Assembly (NCBI RefSeq): GCF_004328645.1
Contig: NZ_CP031395.1
Location: 1,389,501-1,453,500 of the forward strand
Origin: Hylemonella gracilis
Lineage (GTDB): Bacteria; Pseudomonadota; Gammaproteobacteria; Burkholderiales; Burkholderiaceae_C
Direction: 5' to 3'
DNA length: 64,000 bases
Below are positions 56,767-64,000 of this stretch, piece by piece. Position 1 is the first letter of the stretch; every line of letters begins with the position of its first letter. Position numbers and translations under genes: made by a program. A model generated the notes under the pieces. It saw nothing but the letters and a program-made list of their open reading frames with translations, was not told where the DNA came from and made no database searches.

Positions 56767-58035
56767 TTACTGGTAACCCTTGGGGAAGGGATCGGGTTCG
56801 ATCAGCTTGGGCGACTCGGACACCACCTTGAAGGTGCCGTCCTTGTTGCCGATGGCGATGCGCGACTTGCTCCACAGGTGGTGGTTCTCGTGCAGCTTCA
56901 CGTAGCCTTCCGGCGCGGTCTTGAGCTCGATGCCGGGCGAAGCGGCCACGACCTTGTCTACGTCGAAGCTGCCGGCCTTCTCGACGGCGGCCTTCCACAG
57001 CCAGGGGCCCAGGTAACCGGCCTGGGTCACGTCACCGATCACCGCGTCCTTGCCGTACTTGGCCTTGAAGGCGGCGACAAACTTCTTGTTGTTCTCGTTG
57101 TCCAGGGTCTGGAAGTACTTCATCGAGCTGTAGAAGCCTTCGAAGTTCTCGCCGCCCACGCCGGTCATCTCGTCCTCGGTCACCGACAGGGTGAGCAGGA
57201 ATTGCTTGGCGCCGGTGATGCCTGCGGCCTTGAGCTGCTTGTAGAAGGCCACGTTGGAGCCACCCACCACCGCGGCGAAGATGCAGTCCGGCTTGGCGAC
57301 CTTGATCTTGTTGATCAGGGAGTTGAAGTTGGTGTTGCCCAGCGGGTAGTACTCCTCGCCCACCACCTTGCCCAGCTTGCCCACGGACTCGATGTGCTTG
57401 CGCGCGATCTTCATCGAGGTGCGGGGCCAGATGTAGTCCGAGCCGACCAGGAAGAAGGTCTTGGCCTTCTTCTCCTTGGCGCCCCAGTCCAGGCCGTAGA
57501 TGATCTGCTGCGTGGCTTCCTGGCCGGTGTAGATCACGTTCTTGGACTGCTCGAGGCCCTCGTAGAACGTCGGGTAGTAGAGCAGGCCGTTCTCCTTCTC
57601 GAAGATGGGCAGCACGGCCTTGCGCGAGGCGCTGGTCCAGCAGCCGAAGACGGCGGCCACGTGGTCGTTGACCAGCAGCTTCTTGGACTTCTCGGCGAAG
57701 GTCGGCCAGTCAGAGGCGCCGTCTTCTTTGATCACCTTGATCTTGCGGCCCAGGATGCCGCCCATGGCATTGATCTGGTCGATCGCCAACTGTTCGGCCT
57801 GGATGGAGCCGGTTTCGGAGATGGCCATGGTGCCGGACGACGAGTGCAGCTGCCCCACGACGACTTCGGTGTCGGTGACGGCCAGCTTGGTCGTGTTGAC
57901 GGCCGCGGTGGGCGGCGCTGCGGCGTGGCCGAGCGCGGGCAGGCCGGCGATGGACAGGGCCCCCAGGCCCTGCAGCAACTGGCGGCGCTGCAGGCCGGGG
58001 GCCTGCGGCGGGGTGGGGACGGACGATTTTTTCAT
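56767..58035 (-). CDS. urtA: Urea/amide ABC transporter substrate-binding protein UrtA
   Basis: 422 residues. A twin-arginine-type signal (RRQLLQGLGALSIAGLPALGHA) precedes a LivJ-type periplasmic protein: VVVGQLHSSSGTMAISETG, FGCWTSASRKAVLPIFEKENGLLYYPTFYEG, QVGEEYYPLG-like VVGEEYYPLGNTNFNSLI. The FmdD/UrtA group binds urea or short amides. ATG 58035 has AGGAG upstream; an in-frame upstream extension is unlike a signal peptide. Divergent from the sensor gene, with 217 bases between starts. Confidence 0.95.
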   Translation of the reverse strand: MKKSSVPTPPQAPGLQRRQLLQGLGALSIAGLPALGHAAAPPTAAVNTTKLAVTDTEVVVGQLHSSSGTMAISETGSIQAEQLAIDQINAMGGILGRKIKVIKEDGASDWPTFAEKSKKLLVNDHVAAVFGCWTSASRKAVLPIFEKENGLLYYPTFYEGLEQSKNVIYTGQEATQQIIYGLDWGAKEKKAKTFFLVGSDYIWPRTSMKIARKHIESVGKLGKVVGEEYYPLGNTNFNSLINKIKVAKPDCIFAAVVGGSNVAFYKQLKAAGITGAKQFLLTLSVTEDEMTGVGGENFEGFYSSMKYFQTLDNENNKKFVAAFKAKYGKDAVIGDVTQAGYLGPWLWKAAVEKAGSFDVDKVVAASPGIELKTAPEGYVKLHENHHLWSKSRIAIGNKDGTFKVVSESPKLIEPDPFPKGYQ

Positions 58036-58153
58036 GGGGCACTCCTGCTGAGAATGGTGGGAACCAAGAGCACCGGCCTTCACTTTCAGCCAGGTGCCGC
58101 GCGACACGACGTCACCGCTGGCGCCAGATTAGGGAGAGACGCTCCGCCGTCCC

Positions 58154-58171
58154 ATACGTCAATCAACGTAT
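58154..58171. promoter_or_regulatory. Palindromic candidate operator, urtA / sensor-kinase intergenic region
   Basis: ATACGT and ACGTAT are perfect inverted arms separated by six bases (CAATCA). It lies 119 bases upstream of urtA and 82 bases upstream of the divergent sensor gene, ideal for a dimeric LuxR-type regulator that would serve both. The adjacent response regulator has such a domain. No second copy was noticed nearby. Confidence 0.5.
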
Positions 58172-58252
58172 CGCCGACCCCGGCCGCCGCGAGAACACTT
58201 CTTGCATGTGCACCCGTGTGGGCATCCCATGGCCCCAGAAAGAGGCGCATTC

Positions 58253-61200
58253 ATGAATACCGCCCGGCAGCGCATCTTCCCGATCCGCCGCGACTACAAC
58301 TCCTGGGTTGCCAACGAGACCCTGGAGGACTACGCCCTGCGTTACACGCCGCGCGGTGCACGCAAATGGAGCGAATGGCGCGTGGCCAACACCGCCTTCG
58401 GCGGCATGTCTTTCCTGGCGCTGGAGGCCATCGGCGGCGCCATCGCGCTGAGTTACGGTTTCGGCAATGCGCTCTGGGCCATCCTGGTGATGGGGCTGAT
58501 CACCTTTCTCACGGGCCTGCCGATCTCGGTCTACGCCGCACGTCACGGCCTGGACATGGACCTGCTCACGCGGGGCGCGGGTTTCGGCTACCTGGGTTCC
58601 ACCGTCACCTCGCTGATCTACGCCAGCTTCACCTTCATCTTCTTCGCGCTGGAGGCGGCCATCATGGCGCTGGTCCTGGAGATGGCCTTCGGCTGGCCGC
58701 TGGTGTGGTGCTACGTGTTGTCCTCGCTGGTCATCATTCCGCTGGTCCTCTACGGCATCACCTTCATCTCGCGCCTGCAGACCTGGACGCAGCCGGTGTG
58801 GATCGTGCTGCTGCTCTGGCCCTTTGCCTGGTTCGCGCTCGAGCAGCCTCAGCTCTACCGCGATTTCACTGGCCTGTCGGGGCTCACCTCGGGCAGCAGC
58901 GAGTTCGAGCCGCTGATGTTCGGCGCCGCTGCCACCGTGGCGTTCTCGCTCATCGTGCAGGTGGGTGAACAGGTGGACTACTTGCGTTTCATGCCCGAAC
59001 GCACGCGCACCAACCGCTGGCGCTGGTGGGGCTGCGTGCTGCTGGCCGGGCCGGGCTGGATCGTCATGGGCATGCTCAAGATGCTGGCCGGCGCCTTCCT
59101 GGCCTTCGTGGCCCTGCAGTACGGCGCGTCGCCCGGCCAGGCGGCCGAACCCACGCAGATGTTCCTAGTGGGTTACATGCGAGCGGTCGACAGCCCGACG
59201 CTGGCTTTGTGGCTGACGGTGGTCTTCGTCATCATCTCCCAGGTCAAGATCAACGTGACCAACGCCTACGCGGGCTCGCTGGCCTGGAGCAATTTCTTCG
59301 CGCGCATCACGCGCAGCCATCCGGGGCGCGTGGTCTGGCTGGTATTCAACGTCATCATCGCCATGCTGCTGATGACGCTGGGCGTGTTCGGCGCGCTCGA
59401 ACACGTGCTGGGTCTGTATGCCAATGTGGCGATCGCCTGGGTTGGTGCCCTGGTGGCCGATCTGGTGATCAGCAAGCCGCTGGGTCTCAGTCCGCCCGGC
59501 GTGGAGTTTCGGCGTGCCTACCTCTACGACCTCAACCCCGTGGGCCTGGGCGCCATGCTGCTGGCCGCAGCACTGGCCTGCGTGGCCTACGCGGGTTTGC
59601 TGGGTGTCTGGGCCGAAGCCTTCGCGCCCTTCATCGCGCTGTTCACGGCCATGCTCACCGCGCCGCTGCTGGCCTGGGCCACGCGGGGGCGGTATTACCT
59701 CGCGCGCCAGGATCCTTCGCCGTGGAAGCCGGGCGAGCTCGTGCGTTGCAGTGTCTGCGACAACCACTTCGAGAGTGCCGACATGGCGCATTGCCCGGCC
59801 TACGGTTCACCCATCTGCTCCTTGTGTTGCTCGCTCGAATCGCGTTGCCATGACCGCTGCAAGACCGAGGCGCGCGCGGCCGACCAGGTGAGCCGGGCAC
59901 TGGCCTGGGTGTTGCCAGCCGGGCTGAACAACCGGTTCAATTTTCGCGTCGCGCAGTACTTCGCGGTCTTTCTGGGTCTGTCCGCGCTCATGGGATTTTT
60001 GTTGGGCGTCGTTTATGTGCAGGAAAGCCTGCAGGGCGCGGCGCATGCCGAGGCCCTGAGGTTGCCCTTCATCAAGGCCTTCTCGTTGATGGCGGTGCTG
60101 GCCGCCGTCTGCGCCTGGTGGGTGGTGCTGGCCAACGAGAGCCGGCGCATGGCGCACGACGAGTCCGAGCGGCAGACCCAGTTGTTGCAGAAGGAAATCG
60201 ACGCCCACCAGCGCACCGACGAGGCACTGCAGAGCGCCAAGGAGGCGGCCGAATCTGCCAGCCAGGCCAAGACCCGTTACGTGGCTGGCATGACGCACGA
60301 GTTGCGCACGCCGCTCAACAGCATCCTGGGCTACGCTCAGATCCTCCTGCGCGGCAACACGCTCAAGGGCGGCGCGCGCGAGGCCGTCACCACCATCCAG
60401 CAGAGTGGTCAGCACATGCACGCGCTGATCGACGGTCTGTTGGACCTGGCGCGCATCGAAGCCGGCCGCCTGCGGCTGGACCCGGCGCCCTTGCCCTTCC
60501 AGGAATTCCTGTCCGAACTCGCGCGCATGGTCCAACCCCAGGCCGAGGGCAAGGGCCTGGCCTTCCGGCTCGAAACCCTGGGGCGTGTGCCAGCCTGGGT
60601 GCGCGCCGACGCCAAGCGTTTGCGCCAGATCCTGATCAACCTGCTGGCCAACGCGGTACGTTTCACGGACCGGGGTCGCATCGTGTTCCGCGTCGACTGC
60701 CGGCACGAGGTGCTGCGCTTCGAGGTCGAGGACACGGGCATCGGCATCGCGCCGCAGGACCAGGAGCGCATCTTCATGCCCTTCGAGCGCGGCAGCGCGG
60801 GTCGGCGCTCCAGCGAATCCGGCACCGGTCTGGGTCTGGCCATCACCCACTTGCTGACCGAGCTGATGGGGGGCGAGCTGCTGCTGCAGAGCGAGGTCGG
60901 TCGGGGCAGCATCTTCAGCGTGCGCCTCTACCTGCGCGAGATCGAACCGCCGGCCCGCCCGGCCGTCAACGCCCTGCGACCCATCGCGGGTTACCTCGAT
61001 CCACGCCGCACCCTGTTGGTGGTGGACGACCAGCCCGTGCAACGCCAACTGCTGGCCAGCCTGCTGCTGCCCCTGGGCTTCGTGGTGCGCGAGGCCGCCA
61101 GCGGCCGTGAAGCACTGGAGATCGTTCAACAGCGCCTGCCCGACGCGGTGCTGCTGGACATCAACATGGACGACCTCAACGGCTGGCAGACCGCGCAACT

Positions 61201-61636
61201 GATGCGCGACGTGGCACCGACCCTGCCCATCCTGCTGGTCTCGGCCGACCCCTTCGAGAACCGTCCCGAACTGCTGGCCGCGGTCGGCGCACGCGGTTTC
61301 GTGAACAAGCCGGTGATCGAGTCAGAGCTGCTGGACCTGCTGGCGCGCATGCTGCAGCTTGAATGGGTGCACGAGGTGCAGCGTGTCGACGCCCCGCCTC
61401 TCACGTCCCTGGGCGTCGCGGGCGTCTTGCCCCTGCCGCAGGAGCTGCGGGAGCGTCTGATCGCGCTGGCCCGTCAGGGCAACGCCAGCGGCCTGCGCAG
61501 CCTGCTGCGCGGACGCGCCGAGCAGGCACCGGCCCTGGCCGAGACCTTGCAAGTGCTGGTCGCCTACGTGGATCGGTTCGACTTTCCCGCCTTGATCGCC
61601 CGCTTGAGAGAGACCGAAGATGCCTCCCCTGCCTGA
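58253..61636 (+). CDS. NCS1-permease / histidine kinase / receiver fusion protein
   Basis: 1127 residues. Residues ~1-480 are an NCS1 (purine-cytosine permease) transporter with about 12 helices (TLEDYALRYTPRGARKWSEWRVANTAFGG ... GLDMDLLTRGAGFGYLGSTVTSL). A cysteine cluster follows near 500-545 (CSVC, CPAYG, CSLCC, CHDRC), then two helices, a histidine kinase (H-box MTHELRTPLNSILGYAQ near 680, N-box, DTGIGIAPQD) and a receiver domain (LLVVDDQ ... LLDINM). The permease probably senses or co-imports an NCS1-type ligand. ATG 58253 has GAGG upstream. The stop overlaps the next start by 17 bases. Confidence 0.9.
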   Translation: MNTARQRIFPIRRDYNSWVANETLEDYALRYTPRGARKWSEWRVANTAFGGMSFLALEAIGGAIALSYGFGNALWAILVMGLITFLTGLPISVYAARHGLDMDLLTRGAGFGYLGSTVTSLIYASFTFIFFALEAAIMALVLEMAFGWPLVWCYVLSSLVIIPLVLYGITFISRLQTWTQPVWIVLLLWPFAWFALEQPQLYRDFTGLSGLTSGSSEFEPLMFGAAATVAFSLIVQVGEQVDYLRFMPERTRTNRWRWWGCVLLAGPGWIVMGMLKMLAGAFLAFVALQYGASPGQAAEPTQMFLVGYMRAVDSPTLALWLTVVFVIISQVKINVTNAYAGSLAWSNFFARITRSHPGRVVWLVFNVIIAMLLMTLGVFGALEHVLGLYANVAIAWVGALVADLVISKPLGLSPPGVEFRRAYLYDLNPVGLGAMLLAAALACVAYAGLLGVWAEAFAPFIALFTAMLTAPLLAWATRGRYYLARQDPSPWKPGELVRCSVCDNHFESADMAHCPAYGSPICSLCCSLESRCHDRCKTEARAADQVSRALAWVLPAGLNNRFNFRVAQYFAVFLGLSALMGFLLGVVYVQESLQGAAHAEALRLPFIKAFSLMAVLAAVCAWWVVLANESRRMAHDESERQTQLLQKEIDAHQRTDEALQSAKEAAESASQAKTRYVAGMTHELRTPLNSILGYAQILLRGNTLKGGAREAVTTIQQSGQHMHALIDGLLDLARIEAGRLRLDPAPLPFQEFLSELARMVQPQAEGKGLAFRLETLGRVPAWVRADAKRLRQILINLLANAVRFTDRGRIVFRVDCRHEVLRFEVEDTGIGIAPQDQERIFMPFERGSAGRRSSESGTGLGLAITHLLTELMGGELLLQSEVGRGSIFSVRLYLREIEPPARPAVNALRPIAGYLDPRRTLLVVDDQPVQRQLLASLLLPLGFVVREAASGREALEIVQQRLPDAVLLDINMDDLNGWQTAQLMRDVAPTLPILLVSADPFENRPELLAAVGARGFVNKPVIESELLDLLARMLQLEWVHEVQRVDAPPLTSLGVAGVLPLPQELRERLIALARQGNASGLRSLLRGRAEQAPALAETLQVLVAYVDRFDFPALIARLRETEDASPA

Positions 61637-62561
61637 GTCCCTCGTCCCCCTTGCCTCGCAAGTCTCCCACGTGGTGCTGGTGGTAGACGACGCACCCGAG
61701 ACCTTGCGCATGCTGTGCGACGCCCTGGCGCTGGAGGGCTACACCGTGCTGGTCGCGCGCGACGCCACCGAGGCGCTGGAGCGCTTCGAGATGGGCGTGC
61801 CTGACGCGGTGCTGCTGGATGCGCTGATGCCGGGCGAGGACGGTTTTTCCCTTTGCCGTCGACTCAAGGCCGAACCGCCGTGGGCCCATGTGCCTGTGAT
61901 CTTCATGACCGGCCTGGCCGAGACCGAGCAGATCCTGCAGGGGTTTGCCTGCGGCGGCGTGGACTACGTGGTCAAGCCCTTGCGCATCCCCGAGGTGCTG
62001 GCCCGTCTGGCGACGCACCTGCGCAATGCCCATGTGAGCCGACTTGCGCGCGAGGCCGTGGATGTGGCCGGTCTGGGTGTGCTGCTGCTGGACAGCCAGG
62101 GCCGCATCGCCTGGCGTTCACCTCAGGCCACGCGTTGGTTGCAGCAGATTCCGGCGCTGCGCGAGGGCGAGGCCGCCTTGCGTCGCTGGCTGCTGCAACT
62201 GCTGGACCAGGGTGAGGCCCTCGTGACCTTGCCCGATGGCAGCCAGTTGCAGGCCCGCCACCTCGGTCAGGGGGGACCAGGCGAACGCATGGTGCTGTTG
62301 CGGCAACTGCCGGCTGCGGCCTCCGGAATGGTGCCGCGCGATCCGTCCCAGCGGCGCTTGAGCGGCGCGGCACTCACGCCGCGTGAGACGGAGGTGCTGT
62401 CCTGGCTGGCCAAGGGCAAGACCAACCGCGACATTGGCGACATCCTGGGCATGAGCCCGCGCACGGTCAACAAGCACCTGGAGCACATTTTCGAGAAACT
62501 GGGCGTGGAGACCCGAACGGCCGCGGCCGCCATTGCCAACAGCCTGCTCTTGGAAGACTGA
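61620..62561 (+). CDS. Two-component response regulator with LuxR-type HTH
   Basis: 313 residues. Receiver domain: VVLVVDDAPETLRMLCDAL, phospho-acceptor in AVLLDALMPGEDGF, and VDYVVKPLR (Lys). A linker/PAS-like middle part of about 100 residues follows, then a GerE/LuxR HTH: LTPRETEVLSWLAKGKTNRDIGDILGMSPRTVNKHLEHIFEKLGV. Its start overlaps the sensor gene, so the pair is co-translated. It is the obvious candidate to bind the palindrome at 58154-58171 and to control urtA-fmd-ami-ure. Confidence 0.92.
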   Translation: MPPLPESLVPLASQVSHVVLVVDDAPETLRMLCDALALEGYTVLVARDATEALERFEMGVPDAVLLDALMPGEDGFSLCRRLKAEPPWAHVPVIFMTGLAETEQILQGFACGGVDYVVKPLRIPEVLARLATHLRNAHVSRLAREAVDVAGLGVLLLDSQGRIAWRSPQATRWLQQIPALREGEAALRRWLLQLLDQGEALVTLPDGSQLQARHLGQGGPGERMVLLRQLPAAASGMVPRDPSQRRLSGAALTPRETEVLSWLAKGKTNRDIGDILGMSPRTVNKHLEHIFEKLGVETRTAAAAIANSLLLED

Positions 62562-62602
62562 GCGCGAAAGCCCAAAAAACTTCTGCTACAATGCGCAGCT
62601 TC

Positions 62603-62679
62603 GCGGCTGTAGCTCAGTTGGATAGAGTACTTGGCTACGAACCAAGGGGTCGTGGGTTCAATTCCTGCCAGCCGCACCA
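62603..62679 (+). tRNA. tRNA-Arg (ACG)
   Basis: 77 bases with encoded CCA. Acceptor GCGGCTG/CAGCCGC, D loop with AGTTGGATAGA, anticodon stem CTTGG/CCAAG with loop CTACGAA giving anticodon ACG, and T loop TTCAATT. A terminator follows immediately. Confidence 0.97.
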
Positions 62680-62687
62680 AAAAAGAA

Positions 62688-62718
62688 AAGCCCGCAACCG
62701 CAAGGTTGCGGGCTTTTT
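62688..62718 (+). terminator. Terminator after tRNA-Arg
   Basis: AAGCCCGCAACC / GGTTGCGGGCTT, a 12-bp stem with a GCAA loop, followed by TTT. Ends the tRNA transcript. Confidence 0.9.
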
Positions 62719-62743
62719 CCTTTTTTGCCACGATTCTTCCGCC

Positions 62744-63301
62744 ATGAGCAAAGCCTTCACCCGCGAAACCGATGCCGATGACGACGAGGACATCGGCCTG
62801 CCCGCCCTGCCCGCAGGCGGCAAGAACTACATCACGCCCGCTGGCTACGCGCGGCTGCGCGCCGAGCTGATGCAACTGATCGACGAAGAGCGTCCGAAGG
62901 TCGTGGAGGTGGTGCATTGGGCGGCCAGCAATGGCGACCGTTCCGAGAACGGGGATTACCTTTACGGCAAGAAGCGCCTGCGCGAAATCGATCGGCGTAT
63001 CCGTTTTCTGACCAAGCGCCTGGAGATCGCCGAAGTGGCCGACCCGAGCGTGCACCATGGCAGCGATCAGGTGTTCTTCGGCGCGACGGTCACCTACGCG
63101 GATGGTTCCGGTGCGGAGCGCACCATCACCATCCTGGGCATCGACGAAGCGGACAATCTGCGCGGCCAGGTGAGTTGGATTTCACCGGTGGCGCGCACGC
63201 TGCTGAAGGCGCGCGTGGGTGATGTGCTCAAGCTGGTGACACCGGCTGGCGTGGAGGAGATTGAAGTGCTGGAAGTGAGCTACCCCAAATCGGGGGCTTG
63301 A
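62744..63301 (+). CDS. greB: Transcript cleavage factor GreB
   Basis: 185 residues. After a short acidic leader (DADDDEDIGLP), the Gre coiled-coil domain appears (YITPAGYARLRAELMQLIDEERPKVVEVVHWAASNGDRSENGDYLYGKKRLREIDRR), including the acidic tip D-x2-E; a C-terminal FKBP-like domain follows (DQVFFGATVTYADGSG ... GQVSWISPVARTLL). The GDYLYGKK form is GreB rather than GreA. It rescues backtracked RNA polymerase. The ATG at 62744 is fixed by homology. Confidence 0.94.
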   Translation: MSKAFTRETDADDDEDIGLPALPAGGKNYITPAGYARLRAELMQLIDEERPKVVEVVHWAASNGDRSENGDYLYGKKRLREIDRRIRFLTKRLEIAEVADPSVHHGSDQVFFGATVTYADGSGAERTITILGIDEADNLRGQVSWISPVARTLLKARVGDVLKLVTPAGVEEIEVLEVSYPKSGA

Positions 63302-63364
63302 GTGGCAGGCGGCACGCAGGTCCTTGGGCTTGGGGAGTGATGGCCTGTGGATGCCGTCGCCTGT

Positions 63365-64000
63365 TCAACTGGAGCTCGCGCGGCGTGCACGCAGGACGGC
63401 CGGGGTGCGCTTGAGCGCGCGCAGGGCCGCGGCCAGGTGGACGCGATCGCGCACAGCGATGATGAAGCGCAGATCGGTCACTTCCTGCGGGCCTTCCTGG
63501 CCCATGTCGATGTGGACGATGTCGGCCTCCGCGCCGGCCAGGGCCGAGGCCACACGCGCCAGCACGCCCTTGCCGTTGTTGAGGGTGACCACGATGGCGG
63601 TCTGGAAGGGGCGCGTCGGCTCGTCCGACCATTCGACGCCGATGAAGCGGTCGCTGTCCTTGTTCAGCAGCTTGCGGGCGGTGGCGCAATCGGCCGTGTG
63701 CACCACCAGGCCTTCGCCCCGGCCGAGGTAGCCAACGATGGCATCGCCGGGAATCGGGCGGCAGCAGGGGGCGTAACGCACCGACGCGCTTTCGCTGCCA
63801 TCGACGGTGATCGGGGCTTGCCGTTCCTGGCGGCGCAGGAACTGCTCCTGGCTGACGCGGATCGCGTCGGGCCGGATCTTGGCGCCCTCCATGCCCTCGG
63901 CAATCAGGATGGCCAGGCGCTTGGCCACGATGTCGGCCACCCGCTTGCCCAGGCCGATGTCTTCCAGCAGCTCGGCGCGGCTGCGGTTGCCGGTGAAGTG
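63365..64000 (-). CDS. spoT: Bifunctional (p)ppGpp synthetase/hydrolase SpoT/RelA (C-terminal part)
   Basis: The frame is open to the right edge, so only the last ~211 residues are seen. It is the C-terminal regulatory part of a Rel-Spo protein: GLGKRVADIVAKRLA, then YAPCCRPIPGDAIVGYLGRGEGLVVHTADC (the CC motif region) and a final ACT domain (FQTAIVVTLNNGKGVLARVASALAGAEADIVHIDM). Betaproteobacteria carry both SpoT and RelA; the CC motif and GRGEG stretch favour SpoT, with some doubt. Convergent with greB; 63 bases lie between. Confidence 0.85.
   Translation of the reverse strand, partial: HFTGNRSRAELLEDIGLGKRVADIVAKRLAILIAEGMEGAKIRPDAIRVSQEQFLRRQERQAPITVDGSESASVRYAPCCRPIPGDAIVGYLGRGEGLVVHTADCATARKLLNKDSDRFIGVEWSDEPTRPFQTAIVVTLNNGKGVLARVASALAGAEADIVHIDMGQEGPQEVTDLRFIIAVRDRVHLAAALRALKRTPAVLRARRASSS

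Noticed and set aside
59807..61198. Minus-strand frame opposite the kinase gene
   Set aside because: Low-complexity Gln/His/Gly-rich translation, a shadow of the kinase.

Overview
The window reads as a high-GC betaproteobacterial chromosome, most likely order Burkholderiales and probably Comamonadaceae. Support comes from the block tRNA-Pro / ispB // rplU-rpmA-obgE ... proB ... rppH // proS, from an AmiE close to the Pseudomonas enzyme, and from a urease cluster of order ureA-ureJ-ureB-ureC-ureE-ureF-ureG next to a urea-type ABC transporter. This placement is inference from gene order and recalled family sequences; no database search was run.

Layout. (1) 1-2581: an overlapping trio for lipid-linked sugar transfer (GtrB-like, GtrA-like, ArnT/PMT-like). 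(2) 2582-29718: a long accessory region full of candidate defence genes. It opens with a CBASS pair (CapV patatin phospholipase plus CD-NTase) and a HEPN-like gene. Then comes a second gene with an Rx5H motif. The third and fourth of these genes end inside attC-like sites (5738-5800 and 6634-6725), so this part looks like integron cassettes without an integrase. Next are a nuclease-NTPase (6853-9177), a GHKL ATPase fused to a PD-(D/E)XK nuclease (10307-12481) and a three-gene operon of CoiA-like nuclease, trypsin-like protease and DUF4297-like STAND NTPase (19214-13403). A mobile-element recombination module follows (RDF-like, YqaJ exonuclease, DUF6878-like, DUF932). The last pieces are a four-gene operon (unknown, TPR, DUF2075 helicase with a frameshift in its Walker A motif, MazG-like) and a secreted EEP nuclease. 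The right border carries a 30-nt 3' fragment of a tRNA (tRNA-Phe-like) and TTTACCCCC repeats. No integrase or transposase was recognised anywhere in the window.

(3) 30090-42297: core genes: tRNA-Pro, ispB, rplU-rpmA-obgE, proB, rppH, proS, an AAA+ ATPase, grxD, an FKBP-type PPIase, a VOC protein and a GNAT acetyltransferase. Two small insertions interrupt them: a lipoprotein gene between obgE and proB, and an EVE-HNH endonuclease before the urease genes. (4) 42321-58035, minus strand: nitrogen scavenging. UrtABCDE imports urea or short amides, FmdA and AmiE hydrolyse short amides, a CbbQ/NorQ-like AAA+ and VWA pair sits in the middle, and urease (ureABC with ureJ, E, F, G) follows. ureD is not present in the window. 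(5) 58253-62561: divergent from urtA, an NCS1-permease/histidine-kinase/receiver fusion and an overlapping LuxR-type response regulator, with a perfect palindrome in the shared upstream region; these probably control the urt/amidase/urease genes. (6) 62603-64000: tRNA-Arg, greB and the end of a spoT/relA gene.
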